A DNA stretch of 64,000 nucleotides. Origin: Novosphingobium mathurense (GTDB lineage Bacteria > Pseudomonadota > Alphaproteobacteria > Sphingomonadales > Sphingomonadaceae). The notes beneath the pieces were generated by a model, which ran no database searches, was not told where the DNA came from, and saw nothing but the letters and a program-made list of their open reading frames with translations. The stretch lies in the NCBI RefSeq assembly GCF_900168325.1, contig NZ_FVZE01000001.1, positions 682,001-746,000 on the forward strand, in the 5' to 3' direction. The first letter of the stretch is position 1. Each line of letters starts with the position of its first letter. The position numbers and the translations under genes are program-made. Below, in pieces: positions 49,589 to 61,691 of the stretch.

Positions 49589-51115
49589 ATGAAATATGCG
49601 ATCCGACTGAGCCTGCCGCTGGCCGCCGCCCTCCTTCTCGCCGGTTGCGGGGCAAGCCCGGAAGAGCGCCTTGCCCGGGCCGAACAGGCCTATGCCGCGC
49701 ACAATTATTCCGCCGCGCGCGTCGACCTTGCCAGTGTGATCCAGGAGGCGCCGGAGAATGCCAAGGCACTGGAATTGCTGGCGCGCACCTACATCGACCT
49801 GTCTGACCCGGTTTCCGCCGGAAGCATGCTCGAACGGCTCGGCAGACTGGGCAAGTTGCCTGCGGATGCCGCCATCCTGCAGGGCAATGTCGATCTGATG
49901 CTGGGTCGCTACGACAAGGCACTTGCCGCGGTCGAAGGCGACGGTTCGGCAGAAGCATACAGGGTGAGGGCGATTGCCCATATCGGCCTCGGCGATACCG
50001 CCAAGGCAGGCGAGGCCTTTGCCGCCGGGGAAAAGGCGCCCGGCAGCAAGGGGCGCTTTTTGGCAGATTATGCGAGCTTCCAGCTCGAGAACGGCAATTT
50101 GGCCGAGGCTCGCCGGCTCGCCGAACTTGCTGCTGCGGAAAAGCCGCGCCCGCTCAACTCCTATCTCACCAGCGCTGACCTGCTGGCAACCGACAACCGG
50201 CTCGACAAGGCGCTCACCATCTTCGAAGCCGGGCTCAAGGCCTATCCCGAAAGCCGCGCGGCCCTGCTGGGCAAGATCAGGGTGCTCGATGCGCTGGGCA
50301 AGAACGAGGCCGTCCGGCCGCTTGTTACCAAAGCCCTGGCGGACAATCCGGGTGACCTGGATCTCGCCTATTTCGACGCCCGGCTCGATGCTCTCGACGG
50401 CAAGTGGCAAGTCGTGCGTGACAAGCTGCAGCCACGCGAAAGCGTGCTCGAGCAGCAGCCGCAGGCCAATGCCCTCTACGCCAGGGCGCTGCTCGAACTG
50501 GGGCAGGGCGAGCAGGCGCGGGCACGGCTGACTTCGCAATTGCTGCGCGAGCCGGACAATCGTCAGGTTCGCCTCCTGCTCGGGAAGGCCGAGCTGTCGC
50601 TAGGGGATGCCTCCGATGCCGTGGAGACGCTGGAGCCCTTTGCGGGGTTGCCCGATGCCACGAACGAAGAGCTGTCGCTGCTGGCCAAGGCCTACAAGGC
50701 GGCCGGCCGTCCCGATGCAGCAGCCGTGGCGCAAAAGGCGCGCGAAGCGGCGGGAGCGCGGATCGTCTCGCAACTGGCCTCGGCGGACAAGGCAATCCGC
50801 AACAGGGACTGGCAGACCGCGATCGGCGATTATGAGGCGATCCTGCGTCAGACCGATGGCAACAACGTTCTCGTGCTCAACAACCTGGCCTTTGCGTACA
50901 CCCGGGTCGGCGATCAGGCCAAGGCGCTGACCTTCGCGGAGAAGGCGCTCAGGCTGGCGCCGGACAATGCCTCGGTCATGGATACGGCGGGCTGGTTGCT
51001 GCACAGTACCGGCAAGGACCGCAAACGGGGGCTGGCCCTTCTCGAACAAGCTGCCCGCAAGGCACCGGACAACGCCACGATCGCCAGCCATCTGGCTCAG
51101 GCTCGCAAGGGCTGA
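49589..51115 (+). CDS. TPR-repeat lipoprotein, 508 aa
   Basis: The signal peptide MKYAIRLSLPLAAALLLAGCGAS has a lipobox LAGC with cleavage before Cys20. The mature protein is a chain of about ten to twelve tetratricopeptide-like repeats (e.g. LARAEQAYAAHNYSAARVDLASVIQEAPENAKAL; ALTIFEAGLKAYPESRAALL; LNNLAFAYTRVGDQAKALTFAEKALRLAPDN). Such lipoproteins scaffold envelope complexes. Its end faces two PEP-CTERM genes; TPR lipoproteins such as PrsT belong to exosortase systems, but this one is shorter, so that link is only suggestive. Confidence 0.85.
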   Translation: MKYAIRLSLPLAAALLLAGCGASPEERLARAEQAYAAHNYSAARVDLASVIQEAPENAKALELLARTYIDLSDPVSAGSMLERLGRLGKLPADAAILQGNVDLMLGRYDKALAAVEGDGSAEAYRVRAIAHIGLGDTAKAGEAFAAGEKAPGSKGRFLADYASFQLENGNLAEARRLAELAAAEKPRPLNSYLTSADLLATDNRLDKALTIFEAGLKAYPESRAALLGKIRVLDALGKNEAVRPLVTKALADNPGDLDLAYFDARLDALDGKWQVVRDKLQPRESVLEQQPQANALYARALLELGQGEQARARLTSQLLREPDNRQVRLLLGKAELSLGDASDAVETLEPFAGLPDATNEELSLLAKAYKAAGRPDAAAVAQKAREAAGARIVSQLASADKAIRNRDWQTAIGDYEAILRQTDGNNVLVLNNLAFAYTRVGDQAKALTFAEKALRLAPDNASVMDTAGWLLHSTGKDRKRGLALLEQAARKAPDNATIASHLAQARKG

Positions 51116-51120
51116 ACGCA

Positions 51121-51159
51121 GATAAGGCCCCTTCCGCATGCCGCGAAAGGAGCCTTATC
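51121..51159. terminator. imperfect hairpin between convergent genes
   Basis: GATAAGGC (51121-51128) pairs with GCCTTATC (51152-51159), with additional pairing inside (CCTT/AAGG). It separates the TPR gene from the PEP-CTERM gene. There is no strong T-run. Confidence 0.5.
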
Positions 51160-51203
51160 GGGACACCTCGGGGAGCTAGGCCGAGGTTGGATGGACTTGC
51201 CTG

Positions 51204-51920
51204 TCAGGCCGTGGCGGGATGGGCTGTGCCACGGCGAGGGCGCCTGCGTGCAAACGCAAGGCCGGCGAGTCCAAGACCGAGAATTCCGATCATGCCGGGT
51301 TCGGGAACCGGCGTGCCGCCCGAGGAGCTCGAGCTGCTGCTGCTGATCGTGCCCGCGCCGCTGGCGGACGTGATGTTGCCGGCGCCCGAGATCGACTGGT
51401 AGCGCACGAAAAAGTCCGAGATCGTGATCGCTTCGGGAGCGGCATCGAAGCCGAGCGTCAGCGAACCGGTGCCGGTGTCGCCGGTGAGTACGCCGCCCGA
51501 GTTGCCACCGCACGAATTGCTGTCGCCGCCCTTGAAGCATACGTCGACGGTGCCGATCCCGTTCGGATATTTGCTGCTGAGCACCGAGTAGGAAAACGCA
51601 CCGGTGCTGCTGGCATCGACGATGCCGGGATCGACGTCGAAAGCGAAGCTCGAAACGCGCGAGTCGAGGCTGCCGCTCGTGGTGTTGCTGACGCTGTAGT
51701 CGAAGACGTAGCCGGTCGAGGTGATGCCGGTCAGCGTGAAGGTTGCCGAGGAGGTCAGCCCGTCGATCGACGTGCCGCCGGAGAAACCGTCGAAATTGAC
51801 CGTGAAGGAATCACCGATGCTGTTCGAATCGAGCGTGATCGCATCGGCCCAGGCCGGTGCGGCAAAAGTCAGGCTGGCAAATGCGGCCAGGCCCGTAAGC
51901 GCATGCTTTATGGTTTGCAT
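51204..51920 (-). CDS. PEP-CTERM protein, 238 aa
   Basis: A secreted protein with a signal peptide (MQTIKHALTGLAAFASLTFAAPAWA, cleavage about residue 25), a beta-rich body (ITLDSNSIGDSFTVNFDGFSG and FTLTGITSTGYVFDYSV) with two cysteines (VCFKGGDSNSC), a serine-rich spacer ([10 protein letters not shown]) and the sorting tail VPEPGMIGILGLGLAGLAFARRR. PEP-CTERM tails are cut and processed by an exosortase at the inner membrane. It may belong to the group called cistern-family PEP-CTERM proteins, but I am not sure. It is the second gene of a sigma-54-controlled pair. Confidence 0.9.
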   Translation of the reverse strand: MQTIKHALTGLAAFASLTFAAPAWADAITLDSNSIGDSFTVNFDGFSGGTSIDGLTSSATFTLTGITSTGYVFDYSVSNTTSGSLDSRVSSFAFDVDPGIVDASSTGAFSYSVLSSKYPNGIGTVDVCFKGGDSNSCGGNSGGVLTGDTGTGSLTLGFDAAPEAITISDFFVRYQSISGAGNITSASGAGTISSSSSSSSGGTPVPEPGMIGILGLGLAGLAFARRRPRRGTAHPATA

Positions 51921-51947
51921 CGAGTGATTCCCGCCGACAGGTTGAAC

Positions 51948-52220
51948 TTAGCGAGAAGCGCGGCGGCGGCGCGCGTAGGCCATGCCGATAAGGCCGAGGC
52001 CGAGAATGCCGACCATACCGGGTTCCGGCACTTCCGAGCCGCCCGAGCTGGTGGAACCACCCGAGCTCGAAGTCGAACCGCCCGAGCTGGATTCGCAGGT
52101 TGAGTGGCCGCAACCGCAGTAGTGGGAGTGGTAGCCCCAGGCGAAGGCCTGAGTCGGTGCGCTGATGGCCAGCAGCGTGCCGGCTGCGAAGGTTGCGGCG
52201 AGCAGGGTCTTGCGGATCAT
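51948..52220 (-). CDS. short PEP-CTERM protein, 90 aa
   Basis: After a signal peptide (MIRKTLLAATFAAGTLLAISAPTQAFA) only about 37 mature residues remain before the tail: a His/Cys-rich stretch (WGYHSHYCGCGHSTC) and a Ser/Gly repeat (SSSGGSTSSSGGSTSSGGS), then VPEPGMVGILGLGLIGMAYARRRR. The DNA of the repeat has imperfect units of about 18 bases. The small surface peptide resembles a structural or metal-binding matrix component. It lies 27 bases upstream of the larger PEP-CTERM gene and is preceded by a sigma-54 promoter. Confidence 0.87.
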   Translation of the reverse strand: MIRKTLLAATFAAGTLLAISAPTQAFAWGYHSHYCGCGHSTCESSSGGSTSSSGGSTSSGGSEVPEPGMVGILGLGLIGMAYARRRRASR

Positions 52221-52262
52221 TACAGTATTTCCCGTTTTGCAGTTTGGCTTGTTGCCTAACTA

Positions 52263-52279
52263 AGCAATGGCCGTGCCAA
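52263..52279 (-). promoter_or_regulatory. sigma-54 (RpoN) promoter of the PEP-CTERM genes
   Basis: On the minus strand TGGCACGGCCATTGCT matches the -24/-12 consensus TGGCAC-N5-TTGCW with exact spacing. The transcript would start near 52252, about 30 bases before the first PEP-CTERM gene. In exosortase systems the two-component pair PrsK/PrsR with RpoN is known to control such genes. Confidence 0.75.
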
Positions 52280-52464
52280 TTGCGGAATGCCGGGATTCCT
52301 GATGGTTAACGCCCGATCTGGCCTGTGCTGCCTGTAAACTAACTCGACACAATCAATCGATTTCAGCAGTTTAGGGTTCGATATTGGCGCGAAAGGGATC
52401 GGCCGGGCGACCGTTATGGGCCGACCGTCATGCGTGGCATGTCGTAAGCTAACGCGGGTGTCGA

Positions 52465-53034
52465 TCAGTCCTGCATGCGCAGGGCGACATCGTTCATGAA
52501 GCGCGTGTGGTCGCCAGCGGCCAGCCGATCGGCTTCGGACGCAATGGCGCCCAGCATGTCCGACAGCGGATCGATCTCGGCCTTCGAGTAGTTGCCGAGG
52601 ACATAGCCGGTGACCCGGTCCTTGTGGCCGGGATGACCGATGCCAAGCCGTACGCGGCGGAAATCGGGGCCGAGGTGCTGGGCGATGGAGCGCAGGCCGT
52701 TGTGCCCGGCATGGCCGCCGCCTTGCTTCACCTTGACTTTGAAGGGAGCGATGTCGAGTTCGTCGTGAAAGACGGTCAGGTCGGACAGGTCGAGTTTGTA
52801 GAAGCGCATCGCTTCCCCGACGGACCTGCCGCTTTCGTTCATGAACGTGGCTGGCTTGAGCAGGAGGATCTTCTCGCTGCCGATGCGGCCTTCCTGCAGC
52901 CAGCCCTGGAATTTCTTCTGGACCGGCCCGAAGCCGTGGACGTCGGCGATCGTGTCGACGGCCATGAAGCCGACGTTGTGCCGCTGCATGGCATATTGCG
53001 GTCCGGGGTTCCCGAGGCCGACCCAAAGCTGCAT
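52465..53034 (-). CDS. pth: peptidyl-tRNA hydrolase
   Basis: Pth frees tRNA from prematurely released peptidyl-tRNA. The 189 residues include GLGNPGPQYAMQRHNVGF (6-23, catalytic His19), FMNESG with the conserved Asn, and VFHDELD with the conserved Asp, followed by GGGHAGHNGLRSI. It lies downstream of rplY on the same strand, separated by a strong terminator; the rplY-pth order is common in proteobacteria. Confidence 0.97.
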   Translation of the reverse strand: MQLWVGLGNPGPQYAMQRHNVGFMAVDTIADVHGFGPVQKKFQGWLQEGRIGSEKILLLKPATFMNESGRSVGEAMRFYKLDLSDLTVFHDELDIAPFKVKVKQGGGHAGHNGLRSIAQHLGPDFRRVRLGIGHPGHKDRVTGYVLGNYSKAEIDPLSDMLGAIASEADRLAAGDHTRFMNDVALRMQD

Positions 53035-53073
53035 CGTCTAACTCCCGACAGCAAAATGCCCACGGCGGAAACG

Positions 53074-53120
53074 AAAAAGGCCTCTCCCGCGCATCGCGAA
53101 TTCGCGGCGCGGGAGAGGCC
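53074..53120 (-). terminator. intrinsic terminator of rplY
   Basis: Read on the minus strand, a perfect 14-bp stem (GGCCTCTCCCGCGC, 53079-53092 and 53107-53120) is followed by TTTTTCG. It lies 15 bases past the rplY stop, so pth needs its own promoter or read-through. Confidence 0.9.
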
Positions 53121-53134
53121 CGGTAATCCGTGGA

Positions 53135-53764
53135 TTACTCGGCTCCGGCTTCAGCCTCGCCTTCGGTCTTGGTCGTGTCGCCTTCTTCGCTCTTCAGAGC
53201 CGAGGGCGCAACGATCGTCGCAATCGTGAAGTCGCGGTCGGTGATCGCGCTTTCCGAACCGGCCGGGAGCTTCACGTGGCTGATGTGGATCGATTCGCCC
53301 ACGTCGAAGCCGGTGACGTCGATCGCGACTTCTTCCGGGATCTTGTCGGCGGCGCAGACCAGCTCGAGCTCGTGACGGACGACGTTGAGAACGCCGCCGC
53401 GCTTGAGGCCCGGGGCCTTCTCTTCGTTGACGAACGAAACCGGCACGTTGACGTGGACGCTCGCGCCCTTGGCGAGGCGCAGGAAGTCAACGTGGAGCGG
53501 ACGGTCGGTGACCGGGTGGAAGGCAACGTCCTTGGGCAGGGTGCGCAGCTTCTTGCCGCCGACTTCGACTTCGACGATCGAGTTGAAGAAGTGACCGGTG
53601 CCGAGCTGACGGATCAGCTCCTTAGCCTCGACGTGGATGGCGAGAGGTTCTTCATTGCCACCATAGACAACGGCAGGGACACGGCCATCGCGACGCAGGG
53701 CACGGGAGGCTCCCTTGCCAGCCCGTTCACGCGTCTCGGCCGGCAGGTTAAGCGTATCGCTCAT
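53135..53764 (-). CDS. rplY: 50S ribosomal protein L25/general stress protein Ctc
   Basis: L25 binds 5S rRNA. The long (Ctc/TL5) form has 209 residues here: the N-terminal 5S-binding domain ([36 protein letters not shown]) and the beta-rich C-terminal domain ([33 protein letters not shown]), then an acidic tail ([16 protein letters not shown]). I start at 53764; AAAGGCAAG upstream and the family N-terminus support it. Confidence 0.95.
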   Translation of the reverse strand: MSDTLNLPAETRERAGKGASRALRRDGRVPAVVYGGNEEPLAIHVEAKELIRQLGTGHFFNSIVEVEVGGKKLRTLPKDVAFHPVTDRPLHVDFLRLAKGASVHVNVPVSFVNEEKAPGLKRGGVLNVVRHELELVCAADKIPEEVAIDVTGFDVGESIHISHVKLPAGSESAITDRDFTIATIVAPSALKSEEGDTTKTEGEAEAGAE

Positions 53765-53920
53765 GAGGACTTGCCTTTCGAAAACTGGATAGATCGCGGC
53801 AATCGGATCGACCATCGACCCGCGCCGTCCCGTCACGCCTCCAGGGATGACCATGACAGGAGGGCGGCCCCATATCCGTAAAGGGGCGCATTTGCAAGCC
53901 GTATCGCGGTTTTGCGGCCG

Positions 53921-54772
53921 CTATTCGACCCGGGTGACGGTGTAGCCGCGCGCCGCCAGCATCGCGGGGATCCCTTGCGGTCCTGCCATATGGGCAGCGC
54001 CTACGGCCACGAAAGGCATGTTCCCGGCCGTCATGGCCTCCACGATCCGGTCGGTCCAGCGCCTGTTTCGTCCGGTGAACAGCACCTCGCGCAGTTCCGG
54101 GTCCGCGAGCAGACCCTTTCGTGTCTCCTTCTCGATCGCGGACATGTCGCCCTTGCGCCAGCTTTCGGCAAGGTCGGTATCGCGGCTTGCCGCTTCCCTG
54201 ACCACAGCGGCGAGCAGGTCGCGCTGTTCGCTTTCGGGCAAGGTATCGAAAAGGCCGAGCTGCTCCTTCGCGCCTTCGAGTTCGATCACCGGGCGCTGCC
54301 CGGCCGCGGCGATCACCGCGCGATCCACACCGTTGCGTGCAGCGCCGTCGTCTGAACCGCTGCGGGCCAGGGTGAGGGCCGCCGCCCAGGTGTCCATTGC
54401 CTCGAAGTCGTTGTCGCCATAGCCCGAAGACTTGAGCAGGGCGGCGAGGGCAGGGCGTTGCGGTGCGGCAATCCTGCTGGACAGGGGAGGCTGGCCATCG
54501 CTCCGGGCAAGTCGGGCGAAGGTGGCGGCAACGTCAGCCTCGTCTGCCAGGTTGGCGACTTCGACCATCACCGTATCGGCAGTATCGAGGGCGCGGCCGA
54601 CTGCGGGCGTGCGCCAGGCAAGCGGTTTTTCGGCGCTATGGATGGTTCCGAAGAGCCACGCCGCCTCGCCCGAGGGGCCCCGGACCTTCCACAGCGCGGG
54701 GTCGGCCTGCTGCGGCTCGGGCGAGCATGCCAGCAGCGCCAGCGTTGCAAGCAGGGCAAACAGCAGGCGCAA
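53921..54772 (-). CDS. TraB/GumN-family lipoprotein (copy B), 283 aa
   Basis: The signal peptide MRLLFALLATLALLACSPE has a lipobox LLAC with cleavage before Cys16. The mature part has the two diagnostic motifs of the TraB/GumN family: WLFGTIHSAEKP (39-50) and VAVGAAHMAGPQGIPAMLAARGY near the end. This family is related to Tiki metalloproteases, and the paired His residues may bind metal; activity in bacteria is not settled. It lies six bases after its paralogue at 54779-55762. Confidence 0.88.
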   Translation of the reverse strand: MRLLFALLATLALLACSPEPQQADPALWKVRGPSGEAAWLFGTIHSAEKPLAWRTPAVGRALDTADTVMVEVANLADEADVAATFARLARSDGQPPLSSRIAAPQRPALAALLKSSGYGDNDFEAMDTWAAALTLARSGSDDGAARNGVDRAVIAAAGQRPVIELEGAKEQLGLFDTLPESEQRDLLAAVVREAASRDTDLAESWRKGDMSAIEKETRKGLLADPELREVLFTGRNRRWTDRIVEAMTAGNMPFVAVGAAHMAGPQGIPAMLAARGYTVTRVE

Positions 54773-54778
54773 GGCGGG

Positions 54779-55762
54779 TTACTGCAGCCGGGTCGATTGC
54801 ACGCCTTGGGCGGCGAGCTGTTCCTGCACGCTGTCCTCGCCGGCAAGGTGTCCGGCGCCGACTGCCACGAAGACCGTGCCCGGCTCGTCGAGGCGGGCCT
54901 TGAGCCACTTGGCCCATGCGGCGTTGCGATTGGTCAGCAGGACCTGCCGCACGCGCTTGTCGGTTTCGCCCGCGTTGAGAATCTCGGCCAGCTCCTCGGC
55001 GCGGCCTGCCTTCCAGGCCGCGATCAGCCTGGCCAGATCGTCGCGCATGGTCGGCAGTTGCTCGAGCACTTCCCCGAGATAGTTCTCCTGCGCATCGTCG
55101 GGCAGGCTGTCGAACAGGTCGATCTGGTATTCCGGGGTCTCCAGGGCCTGCCGGGCAAGGCCATGTTCCTTGGCCAGCGCCTCGATCTGCGATTCCACCC
55201 CGTTTTCGGCCTTGTAGCCTGCCTTCTGCATCGGCAGCGACGAGAGCAGCAGGGCAGCGTACCAGGGTTCGAAGCGGTCGAAGGCGCTCACCGGCACGCC
55301 GAGGTCGGTCATCGCCTTTTCATAGGCTGAGCGCTCTTGCTCCGGCAGGGCCTCGCGCAGCGTCTTGCCGTCTGTACGCACGGCCTTGGTCAGGAAGGCC
55401 TTCTGCAGCTCGGCCGGCGAATCGATGATCGCCTCGGTCACCAGCAGCCTGGATGAATTGAAGGCCTTGGCGACCGGGCCGCTGTACCAGTCGGTCGCTT
55501 CGGGAAGAATGTGGATGGTGCCGAAGAGATAGATCGTCGTGTCATCGTCCGCGATCTTCCACAGGCCCGGCGTGGCGGGCACCGGCTTTACCGCAACGGG
55601 TGCCTGCGTGCTCGTCGCAACGGCGGCGACCGGCGCATTCGCGGCGCCTTCGCCGGTTGTGGCCGGAGCCTCCTGCGCGAGCAGCGAAGTCGCGCCCAAG
55701 AGCGTGAGAATGCAGGCGGAAATGCCGAGCCGGGCGTTGGTTCTGCTGATGATCATGGGCAT
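54779..55762 (-). CDS. TraB/GumN-family secreted protein (copy A), 327 aa
   Basis: An N-terminal signal ([28 protein letters not shown]) is followed by an Ala/Pro/Val linker, then the domain with [15 protein letters not shown] and the late [20 protein letters not shown]. It is about 40% longer in the N-terminal half than copy B and is a signal peptidase I type rather than a lipoprotein. The start may be the ATG at 55762, 55756, or a TTG at 55777; none has a clear ribosome-binding site. Divergent from glyQ, with 165 bases between. Confidence 0.87.
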   Translation of the reverse strand: MPMIISRTNARLGISACILTLLGATSLLAQEAPATTGEGAANAPVAAVATSTQAPVAVKPVPATPGLWKIADDDTTIYLFGTIHILPEATDWYSGPVAKAFNSSRLLVTEAIIDSPAELQKAFLTKAVRTDGKTLREALPEQERSAYEKAMTDLGVPVSAFDRFEPWYAALLLSSLPMQKAGYKAENGVESQIEALAKEHGLARQALETPEYQIDLFDSLPDDAQENYLGEVLEQLPTMRDDLARLIAAWKAGRAEELAEILNAGETDKRVRQVLLTNRNAAWAKWLKARLDEPGTVFVAVGAGHLAGEDSVQEQLAAQGVQSTRLQ

Positions 55763-55927
55763 GACAGTGGCCGACAATGGACAAACGGGCGATTAACGCA
55801 AGCCGCTAATCGTGCTCGCCGCTGTGGCGGGCGAGGCACATGGTCGGCAATTCGCATGTCATGGCCTGTTGATTTGGCATCCCCGATCCGCCAAAGGCCG
55901 CGCAGCCAAGAAATTGACGGAATCCGC

Positions 55928-56833
55928 ATGCCAACCGCCGCCGAACAGCCGCTCAGCTTCCAGGACATGATCCTGACGCTTCATAATTTCTGGAGCGCGC
56001 AGGGCTGCCTGATCCTCCAGCCTTACGACATGCGCATGGGCGCGGGGACGTTTCACCCCGCTACGACCCTGCGCGCACTCGGTCCCGAGCCGTGGAAGGC
56101 CGCCTACGTGCAGCCCTCGCGCCGCCCCACCGACGGTCGCTATGGCGAGAACCCGAACCGGCTGCAGCACTACTACCAGTATCAGGTCATCCTGAAGCCG
56201 AACCCCGAGAACCTGCAGGAACTCTACCTCGCCAGCCTCGCGGCGATCGGCGTCGACCCGCTCGCGCACGACATCCGCTTCGTCGAGGACGACTGGGAAA
56301 GCCCGACGCTGGGCGCCTGGGGGTTGGGCTGGGAAGTCTGGTGCGACGGCATGGAAGTGACGCAGTTCACTTATTTCCAGCAGGTCGGCGGGTTCGACTG
56401 CAAGCCGGTCGCCGGTGAGCTGACCTACGGCCTGGAACGCCTTGCGATGTACATTCAGGGCGTCGACCGCGTGTACGACCTGCGCTTCAACAACGAGGGC
56501 GTGAGCTACGGCGACGTCTTCCTTGCCAATGAGCAGCAGCTTTCGAAGTACAACTTCGAGATCGCGGATACCGATGCGCTGTTCGCCGGCTTCAGGGCGG
56601 CCGAGGCGGAATGCATGCGCTGCATCGAGGCGCAGATCCCTCTGGCAGCCTACGATCAGGCGATCGAGGCTTCGCACCTGTTCAACCTGCTGCAGGCGCG
56701 CGGCGTGATTTCGGTGCAGGAACGCGCCAGCTACATCGGCCGCGTGCGCGATCTCGCCAAGGGATCGTGCCAGGCCTGGATCGAAAAGAACAAGGACGAG
56801 TGGGAAGCCAAGTTCCCCGGGTGGACCGTATGA
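55928..56833 (+). CDS. glyQ: glycyl-tRNA synthetase alpha subunit
   Basis: GlyQ carries the class II catalytic core of the heterotetrameric bacterial glycyl-tRNA synthetase. The 301 residues include the start [76 protein letters not shown] and the motif [32 protein letters not shown]. The longer open frame upstream is not coding. Its stop overlaps glyS (ATGA). Confidence 0.98.
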   Translation: MPTAAEQPLSFQDMILTLHNFWSAQGCLILQPYDMRMGAGTFHPATTLRALGPEPWKAAYVQPSRRPTDGRYGENPNRLQHYYQYQVILKPNPENLQELYLASLAAIGVDPLAHDIRFVEDDWESPTLGAWGLGWEVWCDGMEVTQFTYFQQVGGFDCKPVAGELTYGLERLAMYIQGVDRVYDLRFNNEGVSYGDVFLANEQQLSKYNFEIADTDALFAGFRAAEAECMRCIEAQIPLAAYDQAIEASHLFNLLQARGVISVQERASYIGRVRDLAKGSCQAWIEKNKDEWEAKFPGWTV

Positions 56834-58941
56834 CCGACTTTCTTCTCGAACTGCGCTCCGAGGAAATTCCCGCCCGCATGCAGGCGGGTGCGCGGGCCGA
56901 TCTCGAAAAGCTCTTCCGCAAGGAAATGCAGGCAGCCGGCGTTGCCGTGGGCGCAGTCACCGTGTGGTCGACGCCCCGCCGCCTTGCGCTGATTGCGCGC
57001 GACCTGCCGCTCGCCACCGAAGCGGTGCGCGAAGAGACCAAGGGCCCGGCCGCCAGTGCGCCCGAGCAGGCGCTCGAAGGCTTCCTGCGCAAGACGGGCC
57101 TGACCAAGGACCAGCTCGAAGTCCGCGACGTCAAGGGCAAGGACACCTATTTCGCGGTCGTCGAAAAGCCGGGCCGCGCGGTCAGCGAGGTTCTGGCCGA
57201 GGCGATCCCGGCGATCGTGCGCGCTTTCCCCTGGCCCAAGTCGCAGCGCTGGGGCTCCGCCTCGATCTCGACCGAGTCCCTGCGCTGGGTGCGCCCGCTC
57301 TCGGGCATCGTCGCGATCCTGGGTGAAGACCTCGTCGAATGCGAGGTGGGGGGAATTCGCTCGGCCTACACGACCAAGGGCCATCGGTTCCATCACCCCG
57401 ACGAAATCACCATCGGCGGCGCCAATGACTATGCCGACAAGCTGCGTGCGTGCCACGTCATCGTCGATCATGAGGAGCGGCAGGACCTCGTGCGCACCAG
57501 GGCGCGCGAAGCCGCCGCGGCTGCCGGCCTGACGCTGGTCGAGGACGAGGGGCTGGTGATCGAGAACGCCGGTCTTACCGAATGGCCGGTGCCTCTGCTC
57601 GGCCGCTTCGACGAAGATTTCCTCGAGGTTCCGCCCGAGACGATCCAGCTCACCGCGCGCGTGAACCAGAAGTACTTCGTGTGCGAGAAGGACGGCCAGC
57701 TTGCCGACGCTTTCGTCTGTACGGCCAACATCGTGGCCAGCGACGGCGGCGAGGGCATTGTTGCCGGCAATCGCAAGGTGCTTGCCGCGCGTTTGTCCGA
57801 TGCCCGTTTCTTCTGGGAGCAGGACCGCAAGACGCCGCTGTCCGAGCATGCGAAGAAGCTGGAACGCATCACCTTCCACGAAAAGCTGGGCACCGTCGCC
57901 GACAAGGTCGAACGCGTGGCCAAGCTGGCGGAATGGCTGGCAAGCGAGGGCATCGTTCCGCAGTGCGATCCGGCGCTGGCGCGGCAGGCTGCAGAACTGT
58001 GCAAGGCCGATCTCGTCACCGAGATGGTCGGTGAGTTCCCCGAACTGCAGGGGCTCATGGGCGGCTACTACGCTCGGGCAGAAGGTCTGCCCGATGCCGT
58101 GGCCGATGCCATTCGCGACCACTACAAGCCGGTAGGGGCAGGCGACGACGTGCCGACTGCCCCGGTGACCGTGGCGCTGGCGCTGGCCGACAAGCTAGAC
58201 ACCCTGCGCAGCTTTTTCGAGATCGACGAGAAGCCCACCGGGTCGAAGGACCCGTTCGCCCTGCGCCGTGCGGCACTGGGCATCATCCGTCTGGTGACCG
58301 ACAACAATCTGCGCTTCGGCGTCGCCGAAGGCGATTTGCTCGATTTCTTCGCCGACCGTCTCAAGGTCCAGCAGAAGGAAGCCGGCGTCCGTCATGACCT
58401 GATCGATGCGGTCTTCGCGTTGGGCGGTGAGAACGACCTCGTGCGTCTGCTTGCCCGCGTCCACGCCTTGCAGGCTTTCGTCCAGACCGAGGACGGCACC
58501 AATCTGCTTGCCGGCTACAAGCGTGCGGCCAACATCCTCAAGAAAGAGGACTGGAGCGCGCAGGATGACGGGATCGAGCATTCCGGTGACGAAGACCCGC
58601 TGGAAAACGTGGACGATCCGGACATGCAGGCCGTCTATGCGGCCGAGTTCGCGGAGCAGGCCGCGCAGAAGAGCCTTTCCTACACGCCCGAAAAGGCGGA
58701 AAAGGCCCTGATCGACGCTCTCGACAGTGCCGAGCCGAAGGCCGCTTCGGCGGTGGCCGCAGAAGATTTCGCAAGTGCAATGGCGGCACTGGCGTCCTTG
58801 CGCCAGCCGATCGATTCATTCTTTGACGAGGTGACGGTGAACGACCCCGATCCTAGCAAGAGAACGGCACGCCTCGCATTGCTTGATCGTTTTCGTGCTG
58901 CAGTGCACAACGTTGCGGATTTCTCGAAGGTCGAAGGGTAG
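56830..58941 (+). CDS. glyS: glycyl-tRNA synthetase beta subunit
   Basis: GlyS binds tRNA-Gly and completes the synthetase with GlyQ. The 703-residue protein begins [18 protein letters not shown], contains the HD-like and B3/B4-like regions ([69 protein letters not shown]) and a C-terminal anticodon-binding helical domain ([26 protein letters not shown]). It overlaps glyQ by 4 bases. Confidence 0.98.
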   Translation: MTDFLLELRSEEIPARMQAGARADLEKLFRKEMQAAGVAVGAVTVWSTPRRLALIARDLPLATEAVREETKGPAASAPEQALEGFLRKTGLTKDQLEVRDVKGKDTYFAVVEKPGRAVSEVLAEAIPAIVRAFPWPKSQRWGSASISTESLRWVRPLSGIVAILGEDLVECEVGGIRSAYTTKGHRFHHPDEITIGGANDYADKLRACHVIVDHEERQDLVRTRAREAAAAAGLTLVEDEGLVIENAGLTEWPVPLLGRFDEDFLEVPPETIQLTARVNQKYFVCEKDGQLADAFVCTANIVASDGGEGIVAGNRKVLAARLSDARFFWEQDRKTPLSEHAKKLERITFHEKLGTVADKVERVAKLAEWLASEGIVPQCDPALARQAAELCKADLVTEMVGEFPELQGLMGGYYARAEGLPDAVADAIRDHYKPVGAGDDVPTAPVTVALALADKLDTLRSFFEIDEKPTGSKDPFALRRAALGIIRLVTDNNLRFGVAEGDLLDFFADRLKVQQKEAGVRHDLIDAVFALGGENDLVRLLARVHALQAFVQTEDGTNLLAGYKRAANILKKEDWSAQDDGIEHSGDEDPLENVDDPDMQAVYAAEFAEQAAQKSLSYTPEKAEKALIDALDSAEPKAASAVAAEDFASAMAALASLRQPIDSFFDEVTVNDPDPSKRTARLALLDRFRAAVHNVADFSKVEG

Positions 58942-59003
58942 GCAATTCAACCCGTTTTGACCGTGTAAACTGTGTAAACCAGAACAGGAAAGTCAGGGGA
59001 CAG

Positions 59004-61667
<2,664 letters not shown>

Positions 61668-61691
61668 CCTGTCATGTTTTCGGGCTGGAAG

